Part shown: piece after piece, positions 1-5,051 of the stretch
Numbering within the stretch: position 1 is the stretch's first letter
How the letters are laid out: the number at the start of each line of letters is the position of its first letter
NCBI GenBank assembly: GCA_002509325.1
Contig: DADO01000103.1
Span: 1 to 5,664 of the forward strand
Length of the DNA stretch: 5,664 bases
Source: Methanosarcina sp. UBA402
Lineage (GTDB): Archaea; Halobacteriota; Methanosarcinia; Methanosarcinales; Methanosarcinaceae
Reading direction: 5' to 3'
The notes under the pieces: model-generated
Databases searched by the model: none
Seen by the model: only the letters and a program-made list of their open reading frames with translations
What the model was told of the DNA's origin: nothing
Translations under genes and position numbers: made by a program

Positions 1-39
1 CTACTTTTCGGATAGGCTCTAAGATAGGTTTTCTACAAA

Positions 40-74
40 TTCTCTACTGCTACTTTTAACTGCTTGTTTTTCCT
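40..74 (+). repeat. Left arm of 35-bp perfect inverted repeat
   Basis: This arm begins TTCTCTACTG and ends GTTTTTCCT. Every base pairs with 524-558, and matching stops at both sides (39/559 and 75/523). The octamer CTACTTTT inside it (50-57) also occurs in the same orientation at 1-8, at the very start of the window. Confidence 0.9.
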
Positions 75-114
75 GCTCGAAAAATTATTATTTTTAGTTT
101 TATTTGGTAGCTAG

Positions 115-298
115 AATTTTCAACCTGGACTGGTATTTATAGAAGACCACGGAACCTCTATTGACATAGCCTCCATTGATGTTGGTTGAAGATTCAAGAG
201 ACCCTGATTATTCTGCCCCTGTTAAAAGGAGGATAACTTTTAATCAAGGATTATTCTCTAATTTTTTGCATGAAGCTATAGAAGATAATACGACTTAA
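115..298 (+). pseudogene. Possible decayed coding remnant in two frames
   Basis: One frame is open from 115 to 186 (24 codons, containing VFIEDHGTSIDIASIDVG) and stops with TGA at 187-189. A second frame is open from 170 to 295, with an ATG at 179 and TAA at 296-298. It encodes about 39 residues including DSRDPDYSAP and GLFSNFLHEAIEDN. Both look like ordinary protein, overlap by a few codons, and would join with a single frameshift near 180-190. There is no ribosome binding site at the ATG. I do not recognise the family. A transposase remnant would fit the inverted repeats, but this is only inference, and chance open frames are possible. Confidence 0.25.
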
Positions 299-523
299 GC
301 CCAGTTATTAATGCATTTATAGGATTAAAACACATATAAAGTAAATTCAAGATTACCGCAGATAACATTTTTAAATTATACAAGAGAAATGAAAAAACAA
401 AAAGAATATAAAACAGAACAATAGATTCTCAAAAAACAATTTTCGACAATACATTTATTCAAAACGTAAAATTCGGTTCTTGTTCATGATATCTCCATTT
501 TTTATTTTGCGGCAAGTGGAGAA

Positions 524-558
524 AGGAAAAACAAGCAGTTAAAAGTAGCAGTAGAGAA
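524..558 (-). repeat. Right arm of 35-bp perfect inverted repeat
   Basis: This arm begins AGGAAAAACAAG and ends GTAGAGAA, the exact reverse complement of 40-74. It ends about 80 bp before the candidate hyp promoter, so the element sits directly upstream of the operon's control region. Confidence 0.9.
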
Positions 559-578
559 ATAAATACAGTTAGGGGATG

Positions 579-635
579 AAAGCTGTTTAACCAGTTAAGT
601 AAGTAAAACTGGAGAAGCTTTTACTCGGTTAAACC
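579..635. promoter_or_regulatory. Cluster of palindromes upstream of the hyp promoter
   Basis: AAAGCT (579-584) and CCAGTT (591-596) are answered by AACTGG (607-612) and AGCTTT (616-621), giving an interrupted hairpin with a 10-nt loop. GTTTAACC (585-592) also pairs with GGTTAAAC (627-634), and GGTT-A-AACC (627-635) is itself a small palindrome next to the TATA-like box. This could be a regulator binding region, or a weak 3' structure for transcription arriving from upstream. No function can be assigned. Confidence 0.35.
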
Positions 636-672
636 TGCAAATATATATACCTTACAAATATATCTTTTGTAA
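636..672 (+). promoter_or_regulatory. Probable hyp operon promoter with overlapping dyad
   Basis: A TATA-like stretch, AAATATATATACC, lies at 639-651, and a second, ACAAATATATC, at 655-665. With the usual archaeal spacing of about 25 bp, transcripts would begin near 668-690 and leave a leader of roughly 90-115 nt before hypC. TTACAAA (652-658) and TTTGTAA (666-672) form a perfect 7-bp inverted repeat around a 7-nt centre. It covers the second box and the start region expected from the first, so it is placed as an operator would be. Assignment is from position and composition only. Confidence 0.45.
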
Positions 673-701
673 AATAATTCTTGTAAAAACCTTAATACAT
701 G

Positions 702-734
702 GATTCATCTCATGAAAATAACATTGATTCATCT
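702..734 (+). repeat. Direct repeat in the hypC leader
   Basis: GATTCATCT occurs exactly at 702-710 and 726-734, with a 24-nt period, inside the presumed untranslated leader. The first copy also overlaps a short palindrome, TTCAT-CTC-ATGAA (704-716). The meaning is unknown. Confidence 0.5.
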
Positions 735-781
735 AAATAATATCATAAATTAATAAATTAAAAAAAACACTCCGAGGTAAC

Positions 782-1042
782 ATGTGTATAGCTATTCCTG
801 GAAAAGTAAAGTCTATTGTGAATGAAAACACTGCGACAATTGACATGGGCGGAATCTGTAGAGATGTTAATATGGTCCTTATGGGAGGGGCCAATGAATC
901 CATGATTGGGAAGCATTTTCTCGTCCATGTTGGATATGCAATATCTGAAATCTCAGAAGAAGAAAGTGAAGAAACAATGCGCATCCTCAAACAGCTCGCA
1001 GGGCTTGAAGAAATCGATACTTTTGAAAGTGAATCTCCCTGA
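782..1042 (+). CDS. hypC: Hydrogenase maturation chaperone HypC
   Basis: HypC is a small cytoplasmic chaperone (HypC/HupF/HybG family) that binds HypD, carries the Fe(CN)2CO unit and docks on the precursor of the [NiFe]-hydrogenase large subunit. The 86-residue length is normal for the family. The start is fixed by the family signature: MCIAIPGKV places the essential Cys at residue 2, exposed after Met removal. The second conserved block, GKHFLVHVGYA (residues 43-53, with His49), is also present. The C-terminal third is acidic and probably helical. GAGGT at 774-778 is a close-set ribosome binding site. It is the first gene of hypCDABE, and its stop lies 6 nt before the first possible hypD ATG. 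Nothing appears damaged. Confidence 0.96.
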   Translation: MCIAIPGKVKSIVNENTATIDMGGICRDVNMVLMGGANESMIGKHFLVHVGYAISEISEEESEETMRILKQLAGLEEIDTFESESP

Positions 1043-1048
1043 AAGCGG

Positions 1049-2179
1049 ATGCTGATAAAAATGGAAAACGGGAATAATTCTTCAAAGCCAACGGTTCCTG
1101 AGCTTGAAAAAAAGCTCCTGGAAAGAATCAGAGGCTCGAAAAAACCGCTTTGTATAATGCATGTTTGCGGAACGCACGAGCGGACTATAGCAAAATACGG
1201 GTTAAGGAGTATCCTTCCGAACAATATCGAGGTAATTAGCGGTCCAGGATGCCCTGTCTGTGTTACTCCTGAAGATGACATAAATGTTGCAATCGCTCTT
1301 GCGAAAAGTGGAGCTACAATTGTCACCTTCGGAGATATGATGCGAGTTCCCGGTTCGGCAGAAAGTTTGCTGGATGCAAAGTCCGATGGGGCAGACGTAA
1401 GGATGGTCTACAGCATTGACGATTCAATTGCCCTTGCAGAGAAAAAACCAGAACTTGAAATAGTCTTTTTCGGAATAGGCTTTGAGACCACGGTTCCTGC
1501 AAATGCAGCTGCCCTTTTAAGAAAGACACCCGAAAACTTCAGCCTGCTTGTTTCCCAAAAGCGAACTCCCCCTGCAATTGAACTCCTTGCCAGAGATACA
1601 AATGTTGATGCCTTTATAGCTCCAGGGCACGTGGCGACCATAATAGGCACAAACCCTTTTGAACCGCTTGCTAAAAGGGGTTTTCCTGTTGTTGTTAGCG
1701 GATTTGAAGCCAGGGACATTCTCCTGGGGATAAGTCTGCTACAGGCTCAGGTAGATGAAGGTAGCTCAAGGGTAGACAATGGCTATCCAAGAGCTGTAAG
1801 ACCTGAAGGGAACCAGATAGCCCTGAAATTAATGGATGAGGTATTTGAAACTTCGGATTCTGAGTGGCGAGGCATAGGAAGAATAGAGAATTCCGGGCTT
1901 GTGCTCAGGAAAGAATTTGAGGAAAAAGACGCAGCAAAGAAGCACGAAGACCTTTATGCTTCTGCCCTTGAGGAAGTTCGAAAGAAAGTCGGTAGAAAAG
2001 ATAAAAAACGCTGTATCTGTGCAGCTATCCTTACAGGAAAAGCAAAACCTTCTCAATGTCCGAACTTCGGGAAGGACTGTACTCCAAAAAGCCCTGCAGG
2101 CCCATGTATGGTCAGCCAGGAGGGCATGTGCTACAACTGGTTCAGGTACTCAAGAGATGGAGGCAGCAAACTTGCATGA
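1049..2179 (+). CDS. hypD: Hydrogenase maturation iron-sulfur protein HypD
   Basis: HypD is the [4Fe-4S] scaffold that, with HypC, assembles the Fe(CN)2CO group of [NiFe]-hydrogenases in the cytoplasm. Its 376 residues match the family. Signatures in order are CGTHE (40-44), GPGCPVC (65-71), GFETTVPANAA (144-154), GHVATIIG (193-200) and a Cys-rich tail with Cys322, 324, 337, 344, 353 and 361, including CTPKSPAGPCMVSQEGMC. The tail supplies the cluster ligands, while Cys40, Cys68 and Cys71 are the conserved thiols of the CGTHE and GPGCPVC blocks. The start is uncertain: ATG 1049, or ATG 1061 four codons on, and neither has a clear GGAGG. It lies 6 nt after hypC, and its last codons overlap the proposed hypA start, which suggests translational coupling. 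Confidence 0.96.
   Translation: MLIKMENGNNSSKPTVPELEKKLLERIRGSKKPLCIMHVCGTHERTIAKYGLRSILPNNIEVISGPGCPVCVTPEDDINVAIALAKSGATIVTFGDMMRVPGSAESLLDAKSDGADVRMVYSIDDSIALAEKKPELEIVFFGIGFETTVPANAAALLRKTPENFSLLVSQKRTPPAIELLARDTNVDAFIAPGHVATIIGTNPFEPLAKRGFPVVVSGFEARDILLGISLLQAQVDEGSSRVDNGYPRAVRPEGNQIALKLMDEVFETSDSEWRGIGRIENSGLVLRKEFEEKDAAKKHEDLYASALEEVRKKVGRKDKKRCICAAILTGKAKPSQCPNFGKDCTPKSPAGPCMVSQEGMCYNWFRYSRDGGSKLA
2159..2163 (+). promoter_or_regulatory. Ribosome binding site that decides the hypA start
   Basis: GGAGG lies inside the end of hypD with 8 nt between it and TTG 2172. It overlaps the G of the alternative ATG at 2157, so it cannot serve that codon. Together with the M-H-E family start, it supports TTG as initiator. 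Confidence 0.7.
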
Positions 2180-2594
2180 ATTCTCGATTGCCTGTGAGAT
2201 TTTTGAACAGGTGTTAGCTACTGCTAAAGCCCATGGAGCCACAGAAGTAAAGAGTATAACTCTTCAAATGGGCAGGTTGTCTCATACAAATCCTGAACAA
2301 GTGGAATTTTGTTTCAAGGCTATTGCAGAGGATAGTATTGCAGAAAATTCAGATTTTCTTGTAGAAATGCTAGCCCCCTCCCTTGAATGCAAGTGCGGAT
2401 ATGAGGGAACTATAAACGAAAAAAAGATACGCGAGAGCGATGCACTTAAAAGTGAACTTCTTGCTTATGTGGCAGCTATTGAGTGCCCTATCTGTGGAGG
2501 ACAGGCCCGCATTGTAGGCGGCAGGGAACTAATAATCAAAAGCATCGAGATCGAAACAGAAGAAGACCAAACCACAGATAGTAATAATAAGTAA
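2172..2594 (+). CDS. hypA: Hydrogenase nickel insertion protein HypA, TTG start
   Basis: HypA is a small cytoplasmic metallochaperone that, with the GTPase HypB, inserts nickel into the hydrogenase large subunit. From TTG 2172 the protein is 140 residues and begins MHEFSIACEIFE. The Met1-His2-Glu3 terminus is the family's nickel site, and an upstream ATG (2157) would bury it behind six extra residues. The zinc domain has Cys73-x-Cys75 and Cys105-x2-Cys108 (CPICGG), separated by a 29-residue segment. The first pair is C-x-C rather than the common C-x2-C, and the long spacing is of the kind seen in some archaeal HypA proteins. The end, ELIIKSIEIE, matches the family. It overlaps hypD by 8 nt and ends 18 nt before hypB. 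Family confidence is high; the start rests on the ribosome binding site and the conserved terminus. Confidence 0.93.
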   Translation: MHEFSIACEIFEQVLATAKAHGATEVKSITLQMGRLSHTNPEQVEFCFKAIAEDSIAENSDFLVEMLAPSLECKCGYEGTINEKKIRESDALKSELLAYVAAIECPICGGQARIVGGRELIIKSIEIETEEDQTTDSNNK

Positions 2595-2612
2595 TTCCCC
2601 AAGTGATGTTTT

Positions 2613-3281
2613 ATGTTAATGCATGTAATCCATATGGGACACGATGTCTACAAAGCAAATGACAAAATTGCTGAAAAGAACAGAAAGAAACTTGACAAGT
2701 ATCAGGTATTCTCAGTAAATGTCATGGGAGCAATCGGCTCAGGAAAGACCACTCTTATTGAGGAAGCAATCAGGCAGCTAAAAGACAAGTATAGAATAGC
2801 TGTGATTGCAGGAGACGTAATCGCAGAGATGGATTCCTCCCGTTTCAGGAAACTCGAGGTCCCTACTATCCCCGTAAATACCGGGAAAGAGTGCCACCTG
2901 GATGCAAAACTGGTGGAAAAAGCTCTGGGCGAGATTGACCTTAATAACACAGATCTTCTGCTGATTGAGAACGTAGGCAACCTGATCTGCCCTGTGGACT
3001 TCAAACTGGGGGAACAACTGAGGGTTGTAGTCGTGAGTGTGACCGAGGGAGACGACATTATCCTCAAGCATCCTATGATCTTCAAGACTGCCGAGCTTGC
3101 AATCATAAACAAAGTTGACGTTGCAGACGCAGTGAATGTCGATGCCGAGAAAATGCGAGAGGACATCCTTTCCTTAAACCCGAATGTGCCGGTTATTCTA
3201 ACTTCGAAACATGACTGGGAAAGCCTGGAAACTTGGATTGACTTTATCGAGCTTGGAGTTAAAGAAGCTCAGAAGAGATAA
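2613..3281 (+). CDS. hypB: Hydrogenase nickel insertion GTPase HypB
   Basis: HypB is a SIMIBI-class GTPase whose GTP hydrolysis drives nickel handover with HypA. Counted from ATG 2613, it has 222 residues. The P-loop GAIGSGKTT spans 39-47, the base-recognition motif NKVD is at 166-169, and the G5-like region is TSKHDWE (197-203). Metal-site residues are Cys94-His95 in GKECHLDA and Cys126 in GNLICPVDF, the same triad described for the Methanocaldococcus jannaschii protein. The bacterial N-terminal CxxCGC motif and His-rich stretch are both missing, which is the compact archaeal form. GTGAT at 2603-2607 matches the anti-Shine-Dalgarno extension and favours ATG 2613. ATG 2619 and the Met at residue 8 remain possible. 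Fourth gene of the operon. Confidence 0.96.
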   Translation: MLMHVIHMGHDVYKANDKIAEKNRKKLDKYQVFSVNVMGAIGSGKTTLIEEAIRQLKDKYRIAVIAGDVIAEMDSSRFRKLEVPTIPVNTGKECHLDAKLVEKALGEIDLNNTDLLLIENVGNLICPVDFKLGEQLRVVVVSVTEGDDIILKHPMIFKTAELAIINKVDVADAVNVDAEKMREDILSLNPNVPVILTSKHDWESLETWIDFIELGVKEAQKR

Positions 3282-3414
3282 GGCAGGTAAAGGAAATTAA
3301 GGTAGTTTCAGGTGGTAAAAACTGTTGAAGGTAAAAGCCAGGTTGAAAACAGTTAAGGTAGAAGTCAGATTAAAAAATTAAAGAAGAGTCAGGTTAAAAA
3401 TAGTTTAAGTATAT
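3282..3414 (+). repeat. Imperfect tandem repeats between hypB and hypE
   Basis: Four to five diverged units of about 24-31 nt can be aligned on the core CAGGTTAAAA...AGTTAAGGTA, at about 3282-3305, 3306-3336, 3337-3363, 3364-3387 and 3388-3414. The plus strand is very C-poor: 8 C in 3282-3420. The later units keep the hypB reading frame and would read SQVENS, SQIKKL and SQVKNS. TTAAAGAAG plus TCAG at the end of hypB (3259-3272) recurs at 3378-3392, so the array may derive from the hypB 3' end. Stop codons at 3279, 3288, 3303 and 3354 break that frame. Confidence 0.55.
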
Positions 3415-3415
3415 T
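3403..3415 (+). promoter_or_regulatory. Possible internal TATA box for hypE
   Basis: GTTTAAGTATATT lies about 50 bp before the hypE ATG. A start about 25 bp downstream, near 3435, would give a leader of roughly 25 nt. No T-tract terminator lies between hypB and hypE, so readthrough from the hypC promoter is at least as likely. Confidence 0.25.
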
Positions 3416-3460
3416 GAGAAAGCCTAATGGGTTACAAGGCAGAGAAAAAAGGAGATTTAT

Positions 3461-4504
3461 ATGAAGTCCAGTACAATTTCTCTTGAGCACGGTGCAGGCG
3501 GAGAGGTCATGCAGGCACTTATAGGAGAAATAATTCTTAAAAACTTTCACAATAAAAGTGCAGGCTCGATAGGGCTCGAGTGCCTTGATGATGGGTCCAC
3601 GGTTAGGCTTGAAGGTTTCGATGCAGGATGCGAACTCGTGCTGACCACTGACAGCCATGTGATAACCCCTGCCTTTTTCCCGAATACCAACATAGGAAGG
3701 CTTGCAGTTGCAGGCACTGTCAATGACCTTACGGTTATGGGAGCAAAACCGCTTGCCCTTACCTGCGCGGTCGTAGTCCCTGAAGGTTTCCCACTCAAGG
3801 AATTTGAGGAAATAATCAAAACAATGGACGAAACGGCTGCAGAGGTCGGCGTACCTATAATAACAGGCGACACGAAAACCGTAGAGAAGACTGCGCTTGA
3901 TTCAATAATCCTTAACACTGCAGGTCTGGGAATTACAGATAGCCCTGTCAGGGATTCAGGGCTTCAGCCGGGAGACAAAATCCTTGTCACAGGCACTATT
4001 GGAGATCACGGTATTTCACTTATGGCTCACAGGGAGGGTTTTGACTTTGATACCGACCTTGCCTCAGATTCAGCCCCGCTCTGGAAACTCATAGAGCCTC
4101 TCCTAAAACTCAGAACCTCGGAGGGTGAGCCTGTAATAACGGCAATGAAGGATCCTACACGCGGGGGGCTTGCAAATGCTCTGAACGAAATGGCAGAGAA
4201 ATCCGGAGCAGGCATTCTTATCGAAGAAGACTGGATTCCTTTCAAGCCAGCCGTCTCGGCAGCCTGTGAGATGCTGGGCCTTGATCCTCTTGAGGTCGCA
4301 AACGAAGGAAAAGCAATTATCGGAGTTAAACCCGGGTTTGAAGAAGAGGTGCTTTCAATCCTGAGGCAGCACCCTTACGGCAGGGATGCAGCTGTTATAG
4401 GAGAAGTTACTCCAGATAACAAAGAAGTAGTCCTGAGAAACCGTTTCGGCGGCATGCGTTATGTGGATGTGCCTGCTGGAGATCCGATTCCCAGAGTATG
4501 CTAA
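3461..4504 (+). CDS. hypE: Carbamoyl dehydratase HypE (hydrogenase cyanide-ligand synthesis)
   Basis: HypE takes the carbamoyl group transferred by HypF onto its C-terminal Cys and dehydrates it with ATP to a thiocyanate, the source of the cyanide ligands on the [NiFe] iron. The 347 residues are normal. The protein ends GDPIPRVC, a variant of the usual PRIC tail with the acceptor Cys347 as the last residue. The AIR-synthase-like N-terminal half has HGAGG (10-14), TTDSH (62-66), GRLAVAGTVNDL (79-90) and MGAKP (93-97). GDTKTVEK (136-143) follows, and the C-terminal half has TGTIGDHG (177-184) and DPTRGGLANALNE (231-243). AAGGAG at 3449-3454, 6 nt before the ATG, supports the start. HypF, its partner, is not in this window. 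Confidence 0.96.
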   Translation: MKSSTISLEHGAGGEVMQALIGEIILKNFHNKSAGSIGLECLDDGSTVRLEGFDAGCELVLTTDSHVITPAFFPNTNIGRLAVAGTVNDLTVMGAKPLALTCAVVVPEGFPLKEFEEIIKTMDETAAEVGVPIITGDTKTVEKTALDSIILNTAGLGITDSPVRDSGLQPGDKILVTGTIGDHGISLMAHREGFDFDTDLASDSAPLWKLIEPLLKLRTSEGEPVITAMKDPTRGGLANALNEMAEKSGAGILIEEDWIPFKPAVSAACEMLGLDPLEVANEGKAIIGVKPGFEEEVLSILRQHPYGRDAAVIGEVTPDNKEVVLRNRFGGMRYVDVPAGDPIPRVC

Positions 4505-4505
4505 A

Positions 4506-4534
4506 AATCACCAGGCACCAGCCTGAAGTTGATT
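4506..4534 (+). terminator. Hairpin directly after hypE
   Basis: CAGGC (4512-4516) and GCCTG (4521-4525) pair around the 4-nt loop ACCA. AATCA (4506-4510) and TGATT (4530-4534) extend the stem across an uneven bulge. It begins two bases after the hypE stop and is followed by A-rich sequence, not a T run, so a role in protecting the mRNA 3' end is more likely than termination. Confidence 0.4.
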
Positions 4535-4590
4535 AAAAATAATATTGGAATTGAGTTTAGATGTAAAGTTGTTTCCTCCCGTTTAATCAG

Positions 4591-4669
4591 GTTTACTTTT
4601 CATTTCTCTTTTTAATTTCTATTTTTCGTCCCTTATTTTCCATTTTTTTCTTTTTCTTCTTTATTTTTC
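4591..4669 (+). terminator. T-rich archaeal terminator of the hyp operon
   Basis: This stretch of nearly 80 bases on the plus strand is almost all pyrimidine, with repeated runs of T4-T7 (longest 4643-4649). Archaeal RNA polymerase terminates at such T tracts without needing a hairpin. It lies about 90 bp after hypE and before the next promoter-like sequences, separating the operon from the carbonic anhydrase gene. Confidence 0.7.
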
Positions 4670-4711
4670 GCCCTGAATTTTGATATATTTCAGTTAATAT
4701 TGAATAATTGT

Positions 4712-4737
4712 TTAAAAGTAATCTATAGTAGAGAAAT
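4712..4737 (+). repeat. Degenerate third copy of the upstream inverted-repeat end
   Basis: TTAAAAGTA (4712-4720) and AGTAGAGAAAT (4727-4737) match 539-547 and 550-560 exactly. The spacer is 6 nt here and 2 nt in the upstream copy. The match runs two bases past the end of the perfect 35-bp arm. No partner copy in the opposite orientation was found nearby. Confidence 0.5.
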
Positions 4738-4806
4738 TGGTTTATTAAAAAATAGAATAAGTCGAGAAGATTTAAGAATAGAGCAGTCACAGAAAATACA
4801 ATGATC

Positions 4807-4845
4807 TTATAAAAGTATCCCAGGTAAATCTATCGAGCAGGATAC
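4807..4845 (+). promoter_or_regulatory. Candidate promoter with dyad upstream of the carbonic anhydrase region
   Basis: TTATAAAA (4807-4814) is a good TATA-like box. Directly after it, GTATCC (4815-4820) and GGATAC (4840-4845) form a perfect 6-bp inverted repeat with a 19-nt centre, spanning from the box to the expected start near 4835. A second TTATAAAA lies at 4913-4920, so the real promoter is uncertain. Confidence 0.35.
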
Positions 4846-4873
4846 CTACTGAAAATAGAAAGGAAGTAGAAAT

Positions 4874-5051
4874 ATGAACCAAGAAATTCCAAAATCAAGA
4901 GGCTTGTTTTCGTTATAAAAGCCTGAATGAAGCTTTTGAGGTCATGAAGAGCAAAGTTTCTTGTATGGCAGGAATTAAAATCGAAAAAGGACATAATCAA
5001 TTCCCGGATAATAAGAAAAACTGTGTTTGGAAAGACGGAGGGATATCATGA
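4874..5051 (+). pseudogene. Small unknown gene apparently broken by one base
   Basis: AAGGAAG (4860-4866) stands 7 nt before ATG 4874, which opens MNQEIPKSRGLFSL and stops at TAA 4916-4918. A second frame, open from 4878, continues as YKSLNEAFEVMKSK and so on to TGA 5049-5051. It overlaps the next gene's ATG in the arrangement ATGA. Dropping one T from the run 4907-4910 joins them into about 58 residues (RGLFRYKSLNEAFEVM at the junction) with two Cys near the end. I do not recognise the product. The good ribosome binding site, the coupled stop and the smooth junction argue for a real small gene with a frameshift or a sequencing error. An internal ATG at 4944 could give 35 residues but has GAGGT only one base away. 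Chance open frames are the alternative. Confidence 0.35.
4913..4920 (+). promoter_or_regulatory. Second possible TATA box for the carbonic anhydrase gene
   Basis: TTATAAAA, identical to 4807-4814, would place a start near 4943 and a leader of about 105 nt before 5048. It lies inside the proposed small gene, so only one of the two readings may be right. Confidence 0.25.

Larger units (their letters stand above)
40..558. mobile_element. Candidate MITE-like or decayed insertion element bounded by 35-bp inverted repeats
   Basis: The ends at 40-74 and 524-558 are perfect reverse complements over 35 bp and enclose 449 bp. The interior is AT-rich, has no ORF over about 40 codons on either strand, and holds protein-like fragments in different frames, which suggests decay. 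Terminal inverted repeats of this length are typical of insertion sequences and their non-autonomous derivatives. No transposase is recognisable. The target duplication is unclear: only AAT/AAT flanks if the ends are drawn at 41 and 557. The stretch 299-523 holds only short stop-bounded frames and A/T runs. The alternative is an old inverted duplication with no transposition history. Confidence 0.45.

Noticed and set aside
712..753. Short upstream frame MKITLIHLNNIIN in the hypC leader
   Set aside because: It has no ribosome binding site and only 13 codons in very AT-rich sequence, where short frames are expected by chance.
733..1326. Minus-strand open frame of 197 codons opposite hypC and hypD
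   Set aside because: It is antisense to two clearly conserved genes, has no recognisable motif, and starts in the hypC leader region in antisense. It is a shadow of the coding strand.
1899..2171. Upstream extension of the hypA frame into hypD
   Set aside because: This stretch is hypD read in another frame (Lys/Gln-rich, no family match). HypA homology begins only at the HEFS residues.
3282..3414. Spacer repeats as a CRISPR array
   Set aside because: The units are diverged and directly abut, with no unique spacers of constant length, and no cas gene is nearby.
3312..3464. GTG-started reading of the hypB-hypE spacer as a peptide gene
   Set aside because: The frame is broken by TAA at 3354-3356, and there is no good ribosome binding site. 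The in-frame pattern is better explained by repeat expansion.
4593..4790. Minus-strand open frame of 65 codons with a poly-Lys stretch
   Set aside because: It is the reverse of the T-rich terminator tract. The Lys run comes from the A-rich complement and not from coding selection.
5027..5047. TTG start for the carbonic anhydrase gene
   Set aside because: The strong GGAGG lies downstream of this TTG and is correctly spaced for ATG 5048.
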